NCBI RefSeq assembly: GCF_003202285.1
Contig: NZ_MASW01000001.1
Coordinates: 1,550,001-1,614,000 of the forward strand
Length of the DNA: 64,000 bases
Direction of reading: 5' to 3'
Source: Prauserella muralis
GTDB lineage: Bacteria > Actinomycetota > Actinomycetes > Mycobacteriales > Pseudonocardiaceae
Part shown: in pieces, positions 17,533 through 30,245 of the stretch
How the letters are laid out: the number at the start of each line of letters is the position of its first letter
Position numbering within the stretch: position 1 is the first letter of the stretch
Program-made: the position numbers and the translations under genes
Notes under the pieces: model-generated
Told to the model about the DNA's origin: nothing
Database searches by the model: none
What the model saw: only the letters and a program-made list of their open reading frames with translations

Positions 17533-18882
17533 ATGAAGGCGGCCATGGTCACGCTGCGCCGCAGGCTGCTGGGCCTGCTTCTGATCGCCCTGCTCGTCGG
17601 CGGGGTGGCGCTCAGCGTCGCGATCTACAACAAGAGCTTCTCGACGTTCGTCACCGTCAAGCTCCAGGCCGACAAGATCGGCAACCAGCTCACCGAGAAC
17701 TCCGACGTCAAGGTGCGCGGCCTGATCGTCGGCAGCGTCGCCGACATCACGCCGACCGAGACGGGCGCCGAACTCACCCTGCACCTGCGCCCCGACCAGG
17801 CCGACCTGGTGCCCAGCAACGTGTCGGCCCGGTTCCTGCCGAAGACGCTGTTCGGCGAGCGGTTCGTCTCCCTGGAGATCCCGGACGACCCTTCGCCGCA
17901 GAGCCTGCGCAACGGCGACGTGATCCCGCAGGACCGCACCTCCAGCGCCATCGAGCTGGAGCAGGCGCTGGAAAGTCTCATGCCGGTGCTGCAGGCGGTG
18001 CAGCCGCAGAAGCTCTCGAGCACGCTCACCGCGATCTCGACGGCGCTGCAGGGCAGGGGCGAGCCGCTCGGCCAGACCCTGTCCGAGCTCGGCGACTACC
18101 TCGGCAGGCTCAACCCGCACCTGCCCGACCTGCAGGAGAACCTGCGCCAGCTCGCCACGTTCTCCGACAACCTCACCGCCGCCGCGCCCGACCTCGTGCG
18201 CACGCTCGACAACCTCACCACCACCAGCCGCACGATCGTCGAGCAGCGGCAGAACCTGCAGACCCTCTACGGGAGCATGACCAACGTCTCGGTGAACCTG
18301 CAGTCCTTCCTCGAGGCCAACGCGAGCAACATCATCAGCCTCGGGGAGACGGCCCGGCCCACGGCCGAGCTGCTGGCCAGGTACGCGCCGGAGTACCCGT
18401 GCTTCCTCGGGCAGATGGCCGAGCTGCTGCCGCGCATCGACAGGGCCTTCGGCAAGGGCACCTCCAAACCCGGCCTGCACGCCACCATCGAGATCACCAC
18501 CAACCGCGGCCCGTACAAGCCCGGCCAGGACGAACCCGAGTACAACGACAAGCGCGGACCACGCTGTTACGACATGGAGCAGTACCCGGACCCGTTCCCG
18601 CAGCACCCGCCGGACGGGCCGCTGCGGGACGGCAGCACCTCGCCGCCGCCCGCCCGCTCGCAGAACGACGGGCTGAACCCGGCGAACAACGCCGCCAACG
18701 CGGGCGGCTACAACGGCTCCGGCACCACCGCGGGCGGCAACCCGGCCAACTCGTCGGCCGAGTACGCCCTGCTCTCGCGGCTCATCGGGCCGCAGATCGG
18801 GATGGACTCCGCCGAGGTGCCCGGCTGGGGCGCCCTGCTCGTCGCACCGCTCTACCGAGGGGCGGAGGTGACTGTCCGGTGA
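17533..18882 (+). CDS. mceA: Mce family protein MceA
   Basis: 449 residues from ATG 17533, after GGAGGACGCA. An N-terminal transmembrane helix (about 12-32) leads to the MCE domain (about 38-120, with NSDVKVRGLIVGSV), a long helical region with repeated NL/QL heptads (about 150-300), and a Pro/Asn/Gly-rich tail. Six such proteins assemble into a periplasmic lipid conduit. It is first of the six and overlaps mceB (GTGA). Confidence 0.92.
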   Translation: MKAAMVTLRRRLLGLLLIALLVGGVALSVAIYNKSFSTFVTVKLQADKIGNQLTENSDVKVRGLIVGSVADITPTETGAELTLHLRPDQADLVPSNVSARFLPKTLFGERFVSLEIPDDPSPQSLRNGDVIPQDRTSSAIELEQALESLMPVLQAVQPQKLSSTLTAISTALQGRGEPLGQTLSELGDYLGRLNPHLPDLQENLRQLATFSDNLTAAAPDLVRTLDNLTTTSRTIVEQRQNLQTLYGSMTNVSVNLQSFLEANASNIISLGETARPTAELLARYAPEYPCFLGQMAELLPRIDRAFGKGTSKPGLHATIEITTNRGPYKPGQDEPEYNDKRGPRCYDMEQYPDPFPQHPPDGPLRDGSTSPPPARSQNDGLNPANNAANAGGYNGSGTTAGGNPANSSAEYALLSRLIGPQIGMDSAEVPGWGALLVAPLYRGAEVTVR

Positions 18883-19910
18883 GAAATGTGGGAGCGCCGC
18901 TGACGAAGCTGGTGATCTTCATCGTCGTCACCGTCGTGTTCACCGCGGTCCTCGGCATCAGCATCGCGAACGTGAACCTCGCCAGCACCAAGACCTACAC
19001 GGCCCGGTTCACCGACGCGACGATGGTGATCCCCGGCGACGACGTCCGCATCGCGGGCGTGCGCGTCGGCCAGGTCGCCGCCGTGCGCATCGCCGACCGC
19101 AGGCAGGCAGAGGTGGAGTTCGAGGTCGACGCGGGCCGCACCCTGCCCGCCGGCGTCACCGCCACCATCAAGTTCCGCAACCTCGTCGGGCAGCGCTACA
19201 TCTCGCTCGATCGCGGCACCGGCGAGATCGGCGGCACCCTGGAGCCCGGCGACACGATCCCGCTGGAACGCACGCGGCCTGCGCTGGACCTCACGGAACT
19301 GTTCAACGGGTTCAAGCCACTGTTTCGGGCGCTCGCGCCCGAGGACGTCAACAAGCTCTCCTACGAGATCATCCAGGTGCTGCAGGGCGAGGGCGGCACG
19401 GTGGAGAGCCTGCTGTCGCACACCGCGTCGCTGACCACCACGATCGCCGAGAAGGACAAGGTGATCGGCCAGGTCATCGACAACCTCAACAACGTGCTGG
19501 CCACCATCAACGAGCGCACACCGCAGCTGTCGGACCTCATCACGCGCCTGCAGCAGTTCGTCTCCGGCCTTGCGGCCGACCGCGAGCCCATCGGGCAGGC
19601 CATCGAGTCCCTCGGCGAGCTGACCAGCACCACCGCGGGCCTGCTCGGCGAGGCGAGGCAGCCGCTGAAGGAGGACATCAAGGCGCTGGGCGTGCTGGCG
19701 GGCAACCTCAACGACAACGAGCCGGTCGTGGAACACTTCATCCGGTTCCTGCCCGAGAAGGTCACACGGATGGCCGCCACCGCCGACTACGGCTCCTGGT
19801 TCAACTTCTACCTGTGCGAGACGCACGGCAGCGTGCAGATCCCGGGCCTGATGAGCAAGCCGGTGGACCTGCCGATCCAGCCGGCGAGCAGGGAGCGGTG
19901 CACGGCATGA
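18879..19910 (+). CDS. mceB: Mce family protein MceB
   Basis: 343 residues from GTG 18879, which overlaps the mceA stop. The N-terminal membrane helix is at about 8-28. The MCE domain follows (GDDVRIAGVRVGQV), then a helical shaft with DNLNNVLATINER-type sequence. A conserved cysteine pair lies near the C-terminus. It is one subunit of the Mce hexamer, coupled to mceC. Confidence 0.92.
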   Translation: MRNVGAPLTKLVIFIVVTVVFTAVLGISIANVNLASTKTYTARFTDATMVIPGDDVRIAGVRVGQVAAVRIADRRQAEVEFEVDAGRTLPAGVTATIKFRNLVGQRYISLDRGTGEIGGTLEPGDTIPLERTRPALDLTELFNGFKPLFRALAPEDVNKLSYEIIQVLQGEGGTVESLLSHTASLTTTIAEKDKVIGQVIDNLNNVLATINERTPQLSDLITRLQQFVSGLAADREPIGQAIESLGELTSTTAGLLGEARQPLKEDIKALGVLAGNLNDNEPVVEHFIRFLPEKVTRMAATADYGSWFNFYLCETHGSVQIPGLMSKPVDLPIQPASRERCTA

Positions 19911-20893
19911 AGAGCTTCTCCAAGCGCAACCCGATCCCGATCGCCGTCGTCGGCATCGTCCTGATGGTGCTCGGCACCGTCGCCGCGCTCAACTCCGACG
20001 ACCTGCCGATCATCGGCGGCGGCACCACCTACACGGCCGACTTCAGCGAGGCGGCGGGCCTGCAGACCGAGGACGAGGTCCGCGTCGCGGGCGTCAAGGT
20101 CGGCAAGGTCACCGACATCGAACTCGCGGGCGACGTCGTGCGCGTCTCCTTCAAGGTCAAGGACGCGTGGCTGGGCGACCGCACCAGCGCCGCCATCAAG
20201 ATCAAGACCCTGCTCGGCCAGAAGTACGTGGCGCTCGACCCGGTCGGCGACGCCGCGCTCGACCCCGGCGAGACCATCCCCCGGGAACGCACCGCCGCCC
20301 CGTACGACGTGCTCGAGGCGTTCCGCGGCCTGTCGCAGACCGCCGACCAGATCGACACCGACCAGCTCGCGCAGAGCTTCGACGTGCTCAGCCAGACCCT
20401 GTCCGGAACCCCGGACGACGTGCGCGGCGCGCTGACCGGCCTTTCCCGGCTGTCCGACACGATCGCCTCCCGCGACCGCCAGCTGGCCACGCTGCTCGCC
20501 AACACCAGGCAGGTCAGCCAGACGCTGGCCGACCGGGACGCGCAGCTGTCCAAGCTGATGGAGGACGGCAACCTGCTGCTCGCGGAACTGGCCCGCAGGG
20601 AGCAGGCCATCTCGGCGCTGCTCCAGGGCAGCCGCGACCTCGCCACCCAGCTGCAGGGCCTCGTCGACGACAACCAGGCCCAGCTCGACCCGGTCCTGAA
20701 GGAGCTCGACCAGCTCACCGGCATGCTGCAGCGCAACCAGGACTCGCTCGCCGAGGGGATCAAACGGTTCGCGCCGTTCATCCGCGTGTTCAACAACACG
20801 ATCGGCAACGGCCGCTGGTTCGACAACTACATCTGCGGCCTGCTGCTGCCCTCCATCGGGCCGCTCAACGAAGAGGGGTGCCACGCGCGATGA
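19907..20893 (+). CDS. mceC: Mce family protein MceC
   Basis: 328 residues from ATG 19907, overlapping mceB by ATGA. The layout is a membrane helix (about 10-28), an MCE domain with EDEVRVAGVKVGKV, then a helical shaft. It ends in a short segment with two cysteines. The start was set by the overlap, which is the pattern for the whole operon. Confidence 0.92.
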   Translation: MKSFSKRNPIPIAVVGIVLMVLGTVAALNSDDLPIIGGGTTYTADFSEAAGLQTEDEVRVAGVKVGKVTDIELAGDVVRVSFKVKDAWLGDRTSAAIKIKTLLGQKYVALDPVGDAALDPGETIPRERTAAPYDVLEAFRGLSQTADQIDTDQLAQSFDVLSQTLSGTPDDVRGALTGLSRLSDTIASRDRQLATLLANTRQVSQTLADRDAQLSKLMEDGNLLLAELARREQAISALLQGSRDLATQLQGLVDDNQAQLDPVLKELDQLTGMLQRNQDSLAEGIKRFAPFIRVFNNTIGNGRWFDNYICGLLLPSIGPLNEEGCHAR

Positions 20894-22074
20894 CCGACAC
20901 CCGCTTCGGACAGAGCCTCGCTCGCGGCGTCGCGATCGCGTGCGTCCTCGGCCTCGTGGTCGCGGGCGGGCTGTGGTGGACGCTCAAGGACGCGGGCGTC
21001 AAGCACGTCACCGCCTACTTCCCGACCGCGATCGGCCTCTACGAGGGCAACGACGTGCGCGTGCTCGGCGTGCAGATGGGCGAGGTCACCAACGTCGAGC
21101 CCCTGGGCGACAAGGTGAAGGTCGACATGACCTACGACCGGGAGGTCTCGGTCCCCGCTGACGCGCAGGCCGTGATCGTCGCGCCGTCGCTGGTCTCCGA
21201 CCGCTACGTCCAGCTCGCCCCCGCCTACACGGGGGGCTCCCAGCTCGACGACGGCTCGGTGATCCCGATGAACCGCACCGCCGTGCCGCTCGAGATCGAC
21301 CAGCTGGGCGAGAGCCTGAGCCGGGTCTCGGAGTCGCTCGGCCCGAACGGCGCCAACGCCGACGGCTCGCTGTCGGACCTGCTGAACACCCTGTCCGCCA
21401 ACATGGACGGCAACGGCAGGATGCTCAACGACACGATCACCAAGCTCAGCATGGCCGCGGGCACCCTCTCCGGCAACTCCGGCGACCTGTTCAAGACCGT
21501 CGAGAACCTCGCCAAGCTGTCGACGACACTGGCGAACAGCGACGACGAGGTCCGCCGGTTCGAGACCCAGCTCGCCGACGTCAGCTCGTACCTGGCGGGG
21601 GAGAAGGACAACCTGTCGGCGACCGTGCGCCAGCTCGGCACCACCCTGTACTCGGTCCGCGACTTCATCCAGGCCAACCGGGGCCGGGTGAAGTCCAACG
21701 TCGACAAGCTCTCCTCGATCACGCGGGTGCTCGTCGACCAGCGCGCCGCGCTTGCCGAGACGCTCGACATCGCGCCGCTGGCGCTGGGCAACCTCGCCAA
21801 CACCTACAACGCGTCCTCCGGCACGCTCGACGCCCGGGCCAACCTCAACGAGCTGACCCAGCCGCCGATCGTGATGATCTGCAACTTCCTCAAGCAGACT
21901 CCCGAAGCGCTCGACGCGGTCGGTGAGGCGTGCGGCTCGGTCGCGCCCCTGCTGGACAAGGCGCTGCCGCTGCCGTCGCTGGCGCAGTCGGTCAACGCCC
22001 TGAACCAGGGGCAGCTGCCGCCGCTGCCGCTTCCGCTGACCGACCAGCTGGTGAGTTCGGGAGGTGGCCAGTGA
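20890..22074 (+). CDS. mceD: Mce family protein MceD
   Basis: 394 residues from ATG 20890, overlapping mceC. It has a membrane helix (about 12-32), an MCE domain with GNDVRVLGVQMGEV, then a long helical shaft and a Pro/Leu-rich end. The RYVQL segment after the MCE core is the usual family feature. Its stop overlaps the mceE start region. Confidence 0.92.
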   Translation: MTDTRFGQSLARGVAIACVLGLVVAGGLWWTLKDAGVKHVTAYFPTAIGLYEGNDVRVLGVQMGEVTNVEPLGDKVKVDMTYDREVSVPADAQAVIVAPSLVSDRYVQLAPAYTGGSQLDDGSVIPMNRTAVPLEIDQLGESLSRVSESLGPNGANADGSLSDLLNTLSANMDGNGRMLNDTITKLSMAAGTLSGNSGDLFKTVENLAKLSTTLANSDDEVRRFETQLADVSSYLAGEKDNLSATVRQLGTTLYSVRDFIQANRGRVKSNVDKLSSITRVLVDQRAALAETLDIAPLALGNLANTYNASSGTLDARANLNELTQPPIVMICNFLKQTPEALDAVGEACGSVAPLLDKALPLPSLAQSVNALNQGQLPPLPLPLTDQLVSSGGGQ

Positions 22075-23279
22075 TGAGGCGCCTGCACAAGGCCGTCGTC
22101 GCGATGTCCGCCGCGGCCCTGCTGGCGGTGTCCGGCTGCGGGTTCGAGGGGATCTACGACGTCCCGCTGCCGGGCGGCGCCGACCTCGGCGACGACCCCT
22201 ACCGGGTGAAGGTGCAGTTCCGTGACGTGCTCGACCTGGTGCCCCAGTCGGGCGTGCGGGTCAACGAGGTGCCCGTGGGCCAGGTCGAGAACGTCGGCCT
22301 CGCCGAGGACGGCTGGACCGCCGAGGTCACCCTGCTCGTCAACGGCGACGTGACGCTGCCGGCCAACGCCGTCGCCAACCTGCGCCAGTCCAGCCTGCTC
22401 GGCGAGAAGTACGTCGAGCTCACGCCTCCTGCCGAGGCGCCGTCGCAGGCCGAGCTCGCCGACGGCGACCTCATCCCGGTGGCGCGCACCAACCGCAGCG
22501 TCGAGGTGGAGGAGGTGCTCGGCGCACTGTCCATGCTGCTCAACGGCGGCGGTGTCGAGCAGCTCAACACCATCACCAAGGAGCTGAACAACACACTCGA
22601 GGGCAACGAGCCGGACATCAAGGCTCTGCTGCACAACGCCGACCGGCTGGTGAGCACGCTGGACGCGCAGTCGAGCGACATCACCCGCGCTCTCGACGGG
22701 CTCAACCGGCTGTCGTCGACGCTCAACGCGCAGCGCGACCAGATCGCCGGCGCGATCGAGAACCTGGGGCCCGGCCTGCAGGTGCTCGAACAGCAGCGCG
22801 GCCAGCTGGTGACGATGCTGCAGGCACTCGACCGGCTCTCCACGGTGGCCGTCGACACGGTCAACGCCAGCCAGGAGGACCTGGTGGCGAACCTCAAGGC
22901 GCTGCTGCCGACGCTGCGCAAGCTCGGCGAGGCGGGCTCGGACCTGCCGAAGGCGCTGGAACTGCTGCTGACCTACCCGTTCAGCGACGCCGCGGTGGAG
23001 GGCGCGAAGGGCGACTACTTCAACCTCTACGCCACCATCGACCTCAACCTGGGGGAGGTGCTGGCCAACATGGGCCGCAGCAGGCAGAACCCGCTGCAGG
23101 ACGTGCCGATCCTCGGTGGGCTGACCAGCGGCCAGCAGGGCACGCCGGAGAACGCCCCTCCGCCGCTGCCGGTGCCGGGCACGCAGAGCCCGCCGCCGGG
23201 CGGCCAGCAGAGCGGGCAGCAGCCCCAGCCGACGGGCGTGGAGGGGATCTTCTCGATCCTGTCGGGGGGTGCGGGCTGA
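22074..23279 (+). CDS. mceE: Mce family lipoprotein MceE
   Basis: 401 residues from ATG 22074; GTG 22071 overlapping the mceD stop is an alternative. The signal ends in lipobox LAVSGC, so this is the lipid-anchored member (LprK-like). The MCE domain contains GVRVNEVPVGQV. A helical shaft follows, then a Pro/Gln/Gly-rich tail. The stop lies inside a 17-bp direct repeat whose second copy carries the mceF start. Confidence 0.92.
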   Translation: MRRLHKAVVAMSAAALLAVSGCGFEGIYDVPLPGGADLGDDPYRVKVQFRDVLDLVPQSGVRVNEVPVGQVENVGLAEDGWTAEVTLLVNGDVTLPANAVANLRQSSLLGEKYVELTPPAEAPSQAELADGDLIPVARTNRSVEVEEVLGALSMLLNGGGVEQLNTITKELNNTLEGNEPDIKALLHNADRLVSTLDAQSSDITRALDGLNRLSSTLNAQRDQIAGAIENLGPGLQVLEQQRGQLVTMLQALDRLSTVAVDTVNASQEDLVANLKALLPTLRKLGEAGSDLPKALELLLTYPFSDAAVEGAKGDYFNLYATIDLNLGEVLANMGRSRQNPLQDVPILGGLTSGQQGTPENAPPPLPVPGTQSPPPGGQQSGQQPQPTGVEGIFSILSGGAG

Positions 23280-23451
23280 TGTGCGCGCGCGTCGTAGAGC
23301 GCGGCCACCGGGACGCGCCCCGGCCGGAGGCCCCGCGATCGCGGGGGCGGGGCATCCGCTCTCACGCCGGTGACCGGTACTGCTGCGAGGATGCCCCGGC
23401 GACGCGATCGCGTGTGCGCGTCCGAGACAACACAGGGGGTGCGGGCTGATG
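23265..23451. repeat. Short insertion flanked by 17-bp direct repeats between mceE and mceF
   Basis: GGGGGTGCGGGCTGATG occurs at 23265-23281 and again at 23435-23451, a spacing of 170 nt. The first copy holds the mceE stop TGA and the second the mceF ATG. The 153 nt between them hold an inverted repeat, CGGGGCATCC with GGATGCCCCG, and a CCCCGCGATCGCGGGG palindrome. Without the insert, mceE and mceF would overlap as TGATG, like the other genes of the operon. Confidence 0.75.
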
Positions 23452-24708
23452 CTGGTACGCAAGACGAGGATCCAGCTCATCGCCTTCGCGATCATCTCGA
23501 TCGTCGCGATCGTCTACGCCCTCGTGCGGTTCACCGAGGTCGAGAAGGCCTTCGGCTCCGGCGGCTACACCGTGCACATGCAGCTCACCGAGTCGGGCGG
23601 CATCTTCACCGGCGCCGAGGTGACCTACCGCGGCTTCAACATCGGCAAGGTGGGCAGGCTCAGCCTCACCAAGACGGGCCTGCAGGCCGACCTCAACATC
23701 GAGCCGGAGGCACCGAAGGTGCCGGAGGACCTGCACGCCGTCGTCGCGAACCGCTCGGCGGTCGGCGAGCAGTACGTCGACCTGCGCCCGGTCACCGAGC
23801 AGGGCCCGTTCCTGGAGAACGGGTCCGTGATCCCGGCCGAGCGCACCGACACCCCGGTGCCCACGGAGAAGGTGATCGGCGACCTGAACAGCCTCGCCTC
23901 GTCGGTGCCCACCGACGCGCTGCGCACGGTGGTCGACGAGTCCTACGACGCCTTCCAGGGCACGGGCGACGACCTGCAGGTGCTGATGGACACCACCCGC
24001 GACTTCACCCGGGTCGCCCAACAGTACCTGCCGCAGACCGTGCAGCTGCTGGAGCAGGGCAACGTCGTGCTGAACACGCAGAACGAGCTGTCCGGGTCGA
24101 TGCGCTCGTTCAGCCGCGACCTGGCGTCGCTGTCGGAGACGCTGAAGAACTCCGACGGCGACCTGCGCAGGCTCATCGACGCCACCCCGCGGGCGGCCGA
24201 CCAGATCAACGCGGTGCTCGCCGAGACCGGCCCCGGCCTGAGCTCGCTGGTGGCGAACCTGCTCACCACGTCGAACCTGATGATCACCAGGCAGGACGGC
24301 CTCGAGCAGGCGCTGGTGACCTATCCGGTGGTGGCCACGGGCGCGTTCAGCGTCACTCCCGGCGACGGCACGGCGCACCTGGGCCTGGCGCTGAACATGT
24401 TCAACCCGCCCTCGTGCACCAAGGGCTACCGGCCGCCCGAGCAGTACCGTGCGGGCAACGACACCACGGAACGCCCGCCCAAGGCCGACGCCTACTGCGC
24501 GGAGCCGCCGGGCAGCCCGATCAGCGTCCGCGGGTCCCAGAACGCGCCGTTCAACGGTGTGCCGGTGGAGCCGAGCCAGGAGCAGGTGCGGTCCAACTCC
24601 ACCAGGGACGAGGAGGAGCTGGCCTCCCTGCGCGGCGTGCCCGGGGTGGCGGGCAGCCCTGGGCTGTCCATCACGAGCCTGAGCCAGCTGGTGGGGCTGC
24701 CGGGCTGA
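23449..24708 (+). CDS. mceF: Mce family protein MceF
   Basis: 419 residues from ATG 23449. A membrane helix (about 8-26) precedes the MCE domain (GAEVTYRGFNIGKV), then a helical shaft with a TTSNLMITRQDGLEQAL segment typical of MceF. The tail is rich in Pro and charged residues. It is the last of the six MCE subunits, separated from mceE by the short insertion. Confidence 0.92.
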   Translation: MLVRKTRIQLIAFAIISIVAIVYALVRFTEVEKAFGSGGYTVHMQLTESGGIFTGAEVTYRGFNIGKVGRLSLTKTGLQADLNIEPEAPKVPEDLHAVVANRSAVGEQYVDLRPVTEQGPFLENGSVIPAERTDTPVPTEKVIGDLNSLASSVPTDALRTVVDESYDAFQGTGDDLQVLMDTTRDFTRVAQQYLPQTVQLLEQGNVVLNTQNELSGSMRSFSRDLASLSETLKNSDGDLRRLIDATPRAADQINAVLAETGPGLSSLVANLLTTSNLMITRQDGLEQALVTYPVVATGAFSVTPGDGTAHLGLALNMFNPPSCTKGYRPPEQYRAGNDTTERPPKADAYCAEPPGSPISVRGSQNAPFNGVPVEPSQEQVRSNSTRDEEELASLRGVPGVAGSPGLSITSLSQLVGLPG

Positions 24709-24744
24709 CGCCGAGATCACACACCCGACCTACTCTGGAGCGCT

Positions 24745-25317
24745 ATGAGTTCGGACGAGCAGCGGAGCACCCCCGCTGACGGTCCCACCCGGCGGCCGCC
24801 ACGGTGGCTGGTGCTGGGCAGCGCCGCGCTGGCCGCGGCGGCCTTCGTGGTCGCCGTGACCTTCGGGATCATGTGGTGGGCCGCGTCTTCGGACGACACC
24901 GCCAACATCGCCGCGGCCAGGGAGAACGTCGTGCGCGCCGCGGGCAACGCCGTGACGGCCTACACGGAGCTCGACTACGAGAACCTGGACGCCTACTTCA
25001 GCAGGCAGAAGGAAGTCACCACGGGTGATCTGCTCAACCAGATCAACCAGTCGGAGAAGACCTACCGCAAGGCCATCGAGGACGCCAAGACCAAGGTGGT
25101 GTCCACCGTGCAGGACGTCGCCGTCGAGGAGCTCAACGAGCACGAGGGCAAGGCCAGCGCGCTGGCGATGGTCAAGACCCAGGTCAAGCAGGGCGACAAC
25201 GAGGGCACCAAGGTGCTGCGGCTCGAGGTCGAGATGACCCGCGTCGACGACGGCGGCGACCAGGTGTGGAAGCTGTCCGGAATCGGCGAGGTGCCGGTCG
25301 CCGGTACGGGCCAGTAA
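24745..25317 (+). CDS. Mce-associated membrane protein (Mas)
   Basis: 190 residues from ATG 24745, 36 nt after mceF. A short Pro/Arg-rich cytoplasmic start, one membrane helix (about 25-47), then an NTF2-like outer domain with the usual AVTAYTELDYENLDAYFS segment. Mas proteins stabilise the Mce complex in mycobacteria. The role here is by position and architecture. Confidence 0.85.
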   Translation: MSSDEQRSTPADGPTRRPPRWLVLGSAALAAAAFVVAVTFGIMWWAASSDDTANIAAARENVVRAAGNAVTAYTELDYENLDAYFSRQKEVTTGDLLNQINQSEKTYRKAIEDAKTKVVSTVQDVAVEELNEHEGKASALAMVKTQVKQGDNEGTKVLRLEVEMTRVDDGGDQVWKLSGIGEVPVAGTGQ

Positions 25318-25338
25318 CGCGTCAGAACGGAGTCAGTC

Positions 25339-26292
25339 GTGCCACCTTCCCGCCGCATTCCCGGCGCGAGCGAGCCGTCCCGGCGTCCCCGGGTCGCCGG
25401 CCTGCGCAAGCCGGCGGGGCCGTCGGTCCGTCCCGCCCGGCCGCGGCCGGAGCCGCAGGAGCCCGAGGAGACCCCCGAGGTCACGGAGACCGCCGAGCCG
25501 GAGACCGCCTCTGCCGAGCCGGTGGAGGAAGCCGAGCAGGCCGAGCAGGCCGGGGAGCCTGCCGACGAGCCCGCGGCGCCGAAGCCAGGTCCGCGCCGCA
25601 AGGCTCGCGACACCGGCACTCCGAAGCCGGAGAGCGAGGACGACCTCGCCGAGGCCACGCCGTCCGAGCGGACGGAGCGGCAGGACGGCGCGCGTGGCCG
25701 CGGAGCAGGGCGTGGCTATGCGGCCGTCGCCGTGCTGCTCGTGCTGGCCGTGGTGTTCAGCGGGCTCGCGGTGCTGTTCAAGTACCGCCACAGCGAGGTC
25801 AGCGCCGCCACGGACAACACGGCGCTCATCGACGTGGCCGCCACCGCGCAGGTCAAGGACGCGATGAGCAGCGCAGCCGAGCGCCTGTTCTCCATCGACT
25901 ACAACGACATCGGCAAGACCGAGAAGGCCGCCGACGAGCTGCTCGTCAACGACGAGGTCCGCAAGACCTACGACGCGCTGATGAGCGACGTGCGCAAGCG
26001 TGCGCCCGAGCAGAAGATCGTCGTCACCGTGAAGGCCACCCGCAGCGCGGTCGTGGCGCTCGAGGACGACCGCGCCAAGGTCATGGTGTACATCGACCAG
26101 ACGGCCACCAGGACGCAGGACAACCAGACGTCGGCGGGCAGCGCGGCGCTGTGGTTCATCACGGAGAAGCGCGACGACCAGTGGAAGGTGACCAACATGG
26201 ACACCTACACGGCGGGCCAGCCGGCGCCCACGCCGGCTCCCGGCCGGCAGGCACCCCCGGCGAGTGGCACGGGCGGCTCCGCGGGCAACTGA
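25339..26292 (+). CDS. Mce-associated membrane protein with acidic N-terminal region
   Basis: 317 residues from GTG 25339. The first 130 residues are disordered and rich in Pro, Glu, Ala and Arg. One membrane helix follows (about 132-152), then an NTF2-like domain (LFSIDYNDIGKTEKAADELL) like that of the upstream Mas protein. The two are probably old paralogues that act as a pair. The C-terminus is Pro/Gly/Ser-rich. Confidence 0.82.
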   Translation: MPPSRRIPGASEPSRRPRVAGLRKPAGPSVRPARPRPEPQEPEETPEVTETAEPETASAEPVEEAEQAEQAGEPADEPAAPKPGPRRKARDTGTPKPESEDDLAEATPSERTERQDGARGRGAGRGYAAVAVLLVLAVVFSGLAVLFKYRHSEVSAATDNTALIDVAATAQVKDAMSSAAERLFSIDYNDIGKTEKAADELLVNDEVRKTYDALMSDVRKRAPEQKIVVTVKATRSAVVALEDDRAKVMVYIDQTATRTQDNQTSAGSAALWFITEKRDDQWKVTNMDTYTAGQPAPTPAPGRQAPPASGTGGSAGN

Positions 26293-26655
26293 GGAGCGTG
26301 GCCGGCTGTGGCGCACGGGGCACGTGGGGCTCGGGTTGACGCCTGCTCCGAGCGGGTCAAACGGTGCGGACCCCTCGTGGGCGCTTGACTCAGCGTCCGC
26401 GGGGGTTCACGCTTACAGGCAACGGCGCGCCGTGCGGGAGGCGAGCCAGAAGACGAGTGAGAGAGGCTGGGCGCCCGTCCGGCGCGCCCCCTCGACAAGT
26501 GCCGTCTTCGGGGCTAGACTGCTTGTTTGCGCTGCCCACTTTCAGGCTGCCTATTTACGGTAGCTAGGATGGTCGGCAACACCGCACCCTTGACAGTACG
26601 CGTTGCTCGTTGCTAGCGCGGCTGCTCAACCGCTATGTCCCCGGAAGGACGCATC
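26293..26655 (+). promoter_or_regulatory. rpoB promoter region
   Basis: This is 363 nt without a gene. The best promoter is TCGACA (26492-26497), 17 nt, TAGACT (26515-26520). A second possible start has TTGACA at 26590-26595 with a weak TAGCGC 18 nt on. A further TTGACT lies near 26390 with no good -10. GGAAGGA at 26642-26648 is the rpoB ribosome site. No repeat units were seen. Confidence 0.6.
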
Positions 26656-30147
<3,492 letters not shown>

Positions 30148-30245
30148 CCCAGCCATCCGGGCGGGAAGGACACACCTCCCGCGTGCCCTTCCCGCCCGGG
30201 TAGCCGACCCCTCTAGCCGAATCAACCCCAAGGGGATGCAAGGAC

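Noticed and set aside
23282-23448. A small gene between mceE and mceF
   Set aside because: Frames through the insert are continuations of shadow frames with no start signal. The direct repeats explain the segment better.
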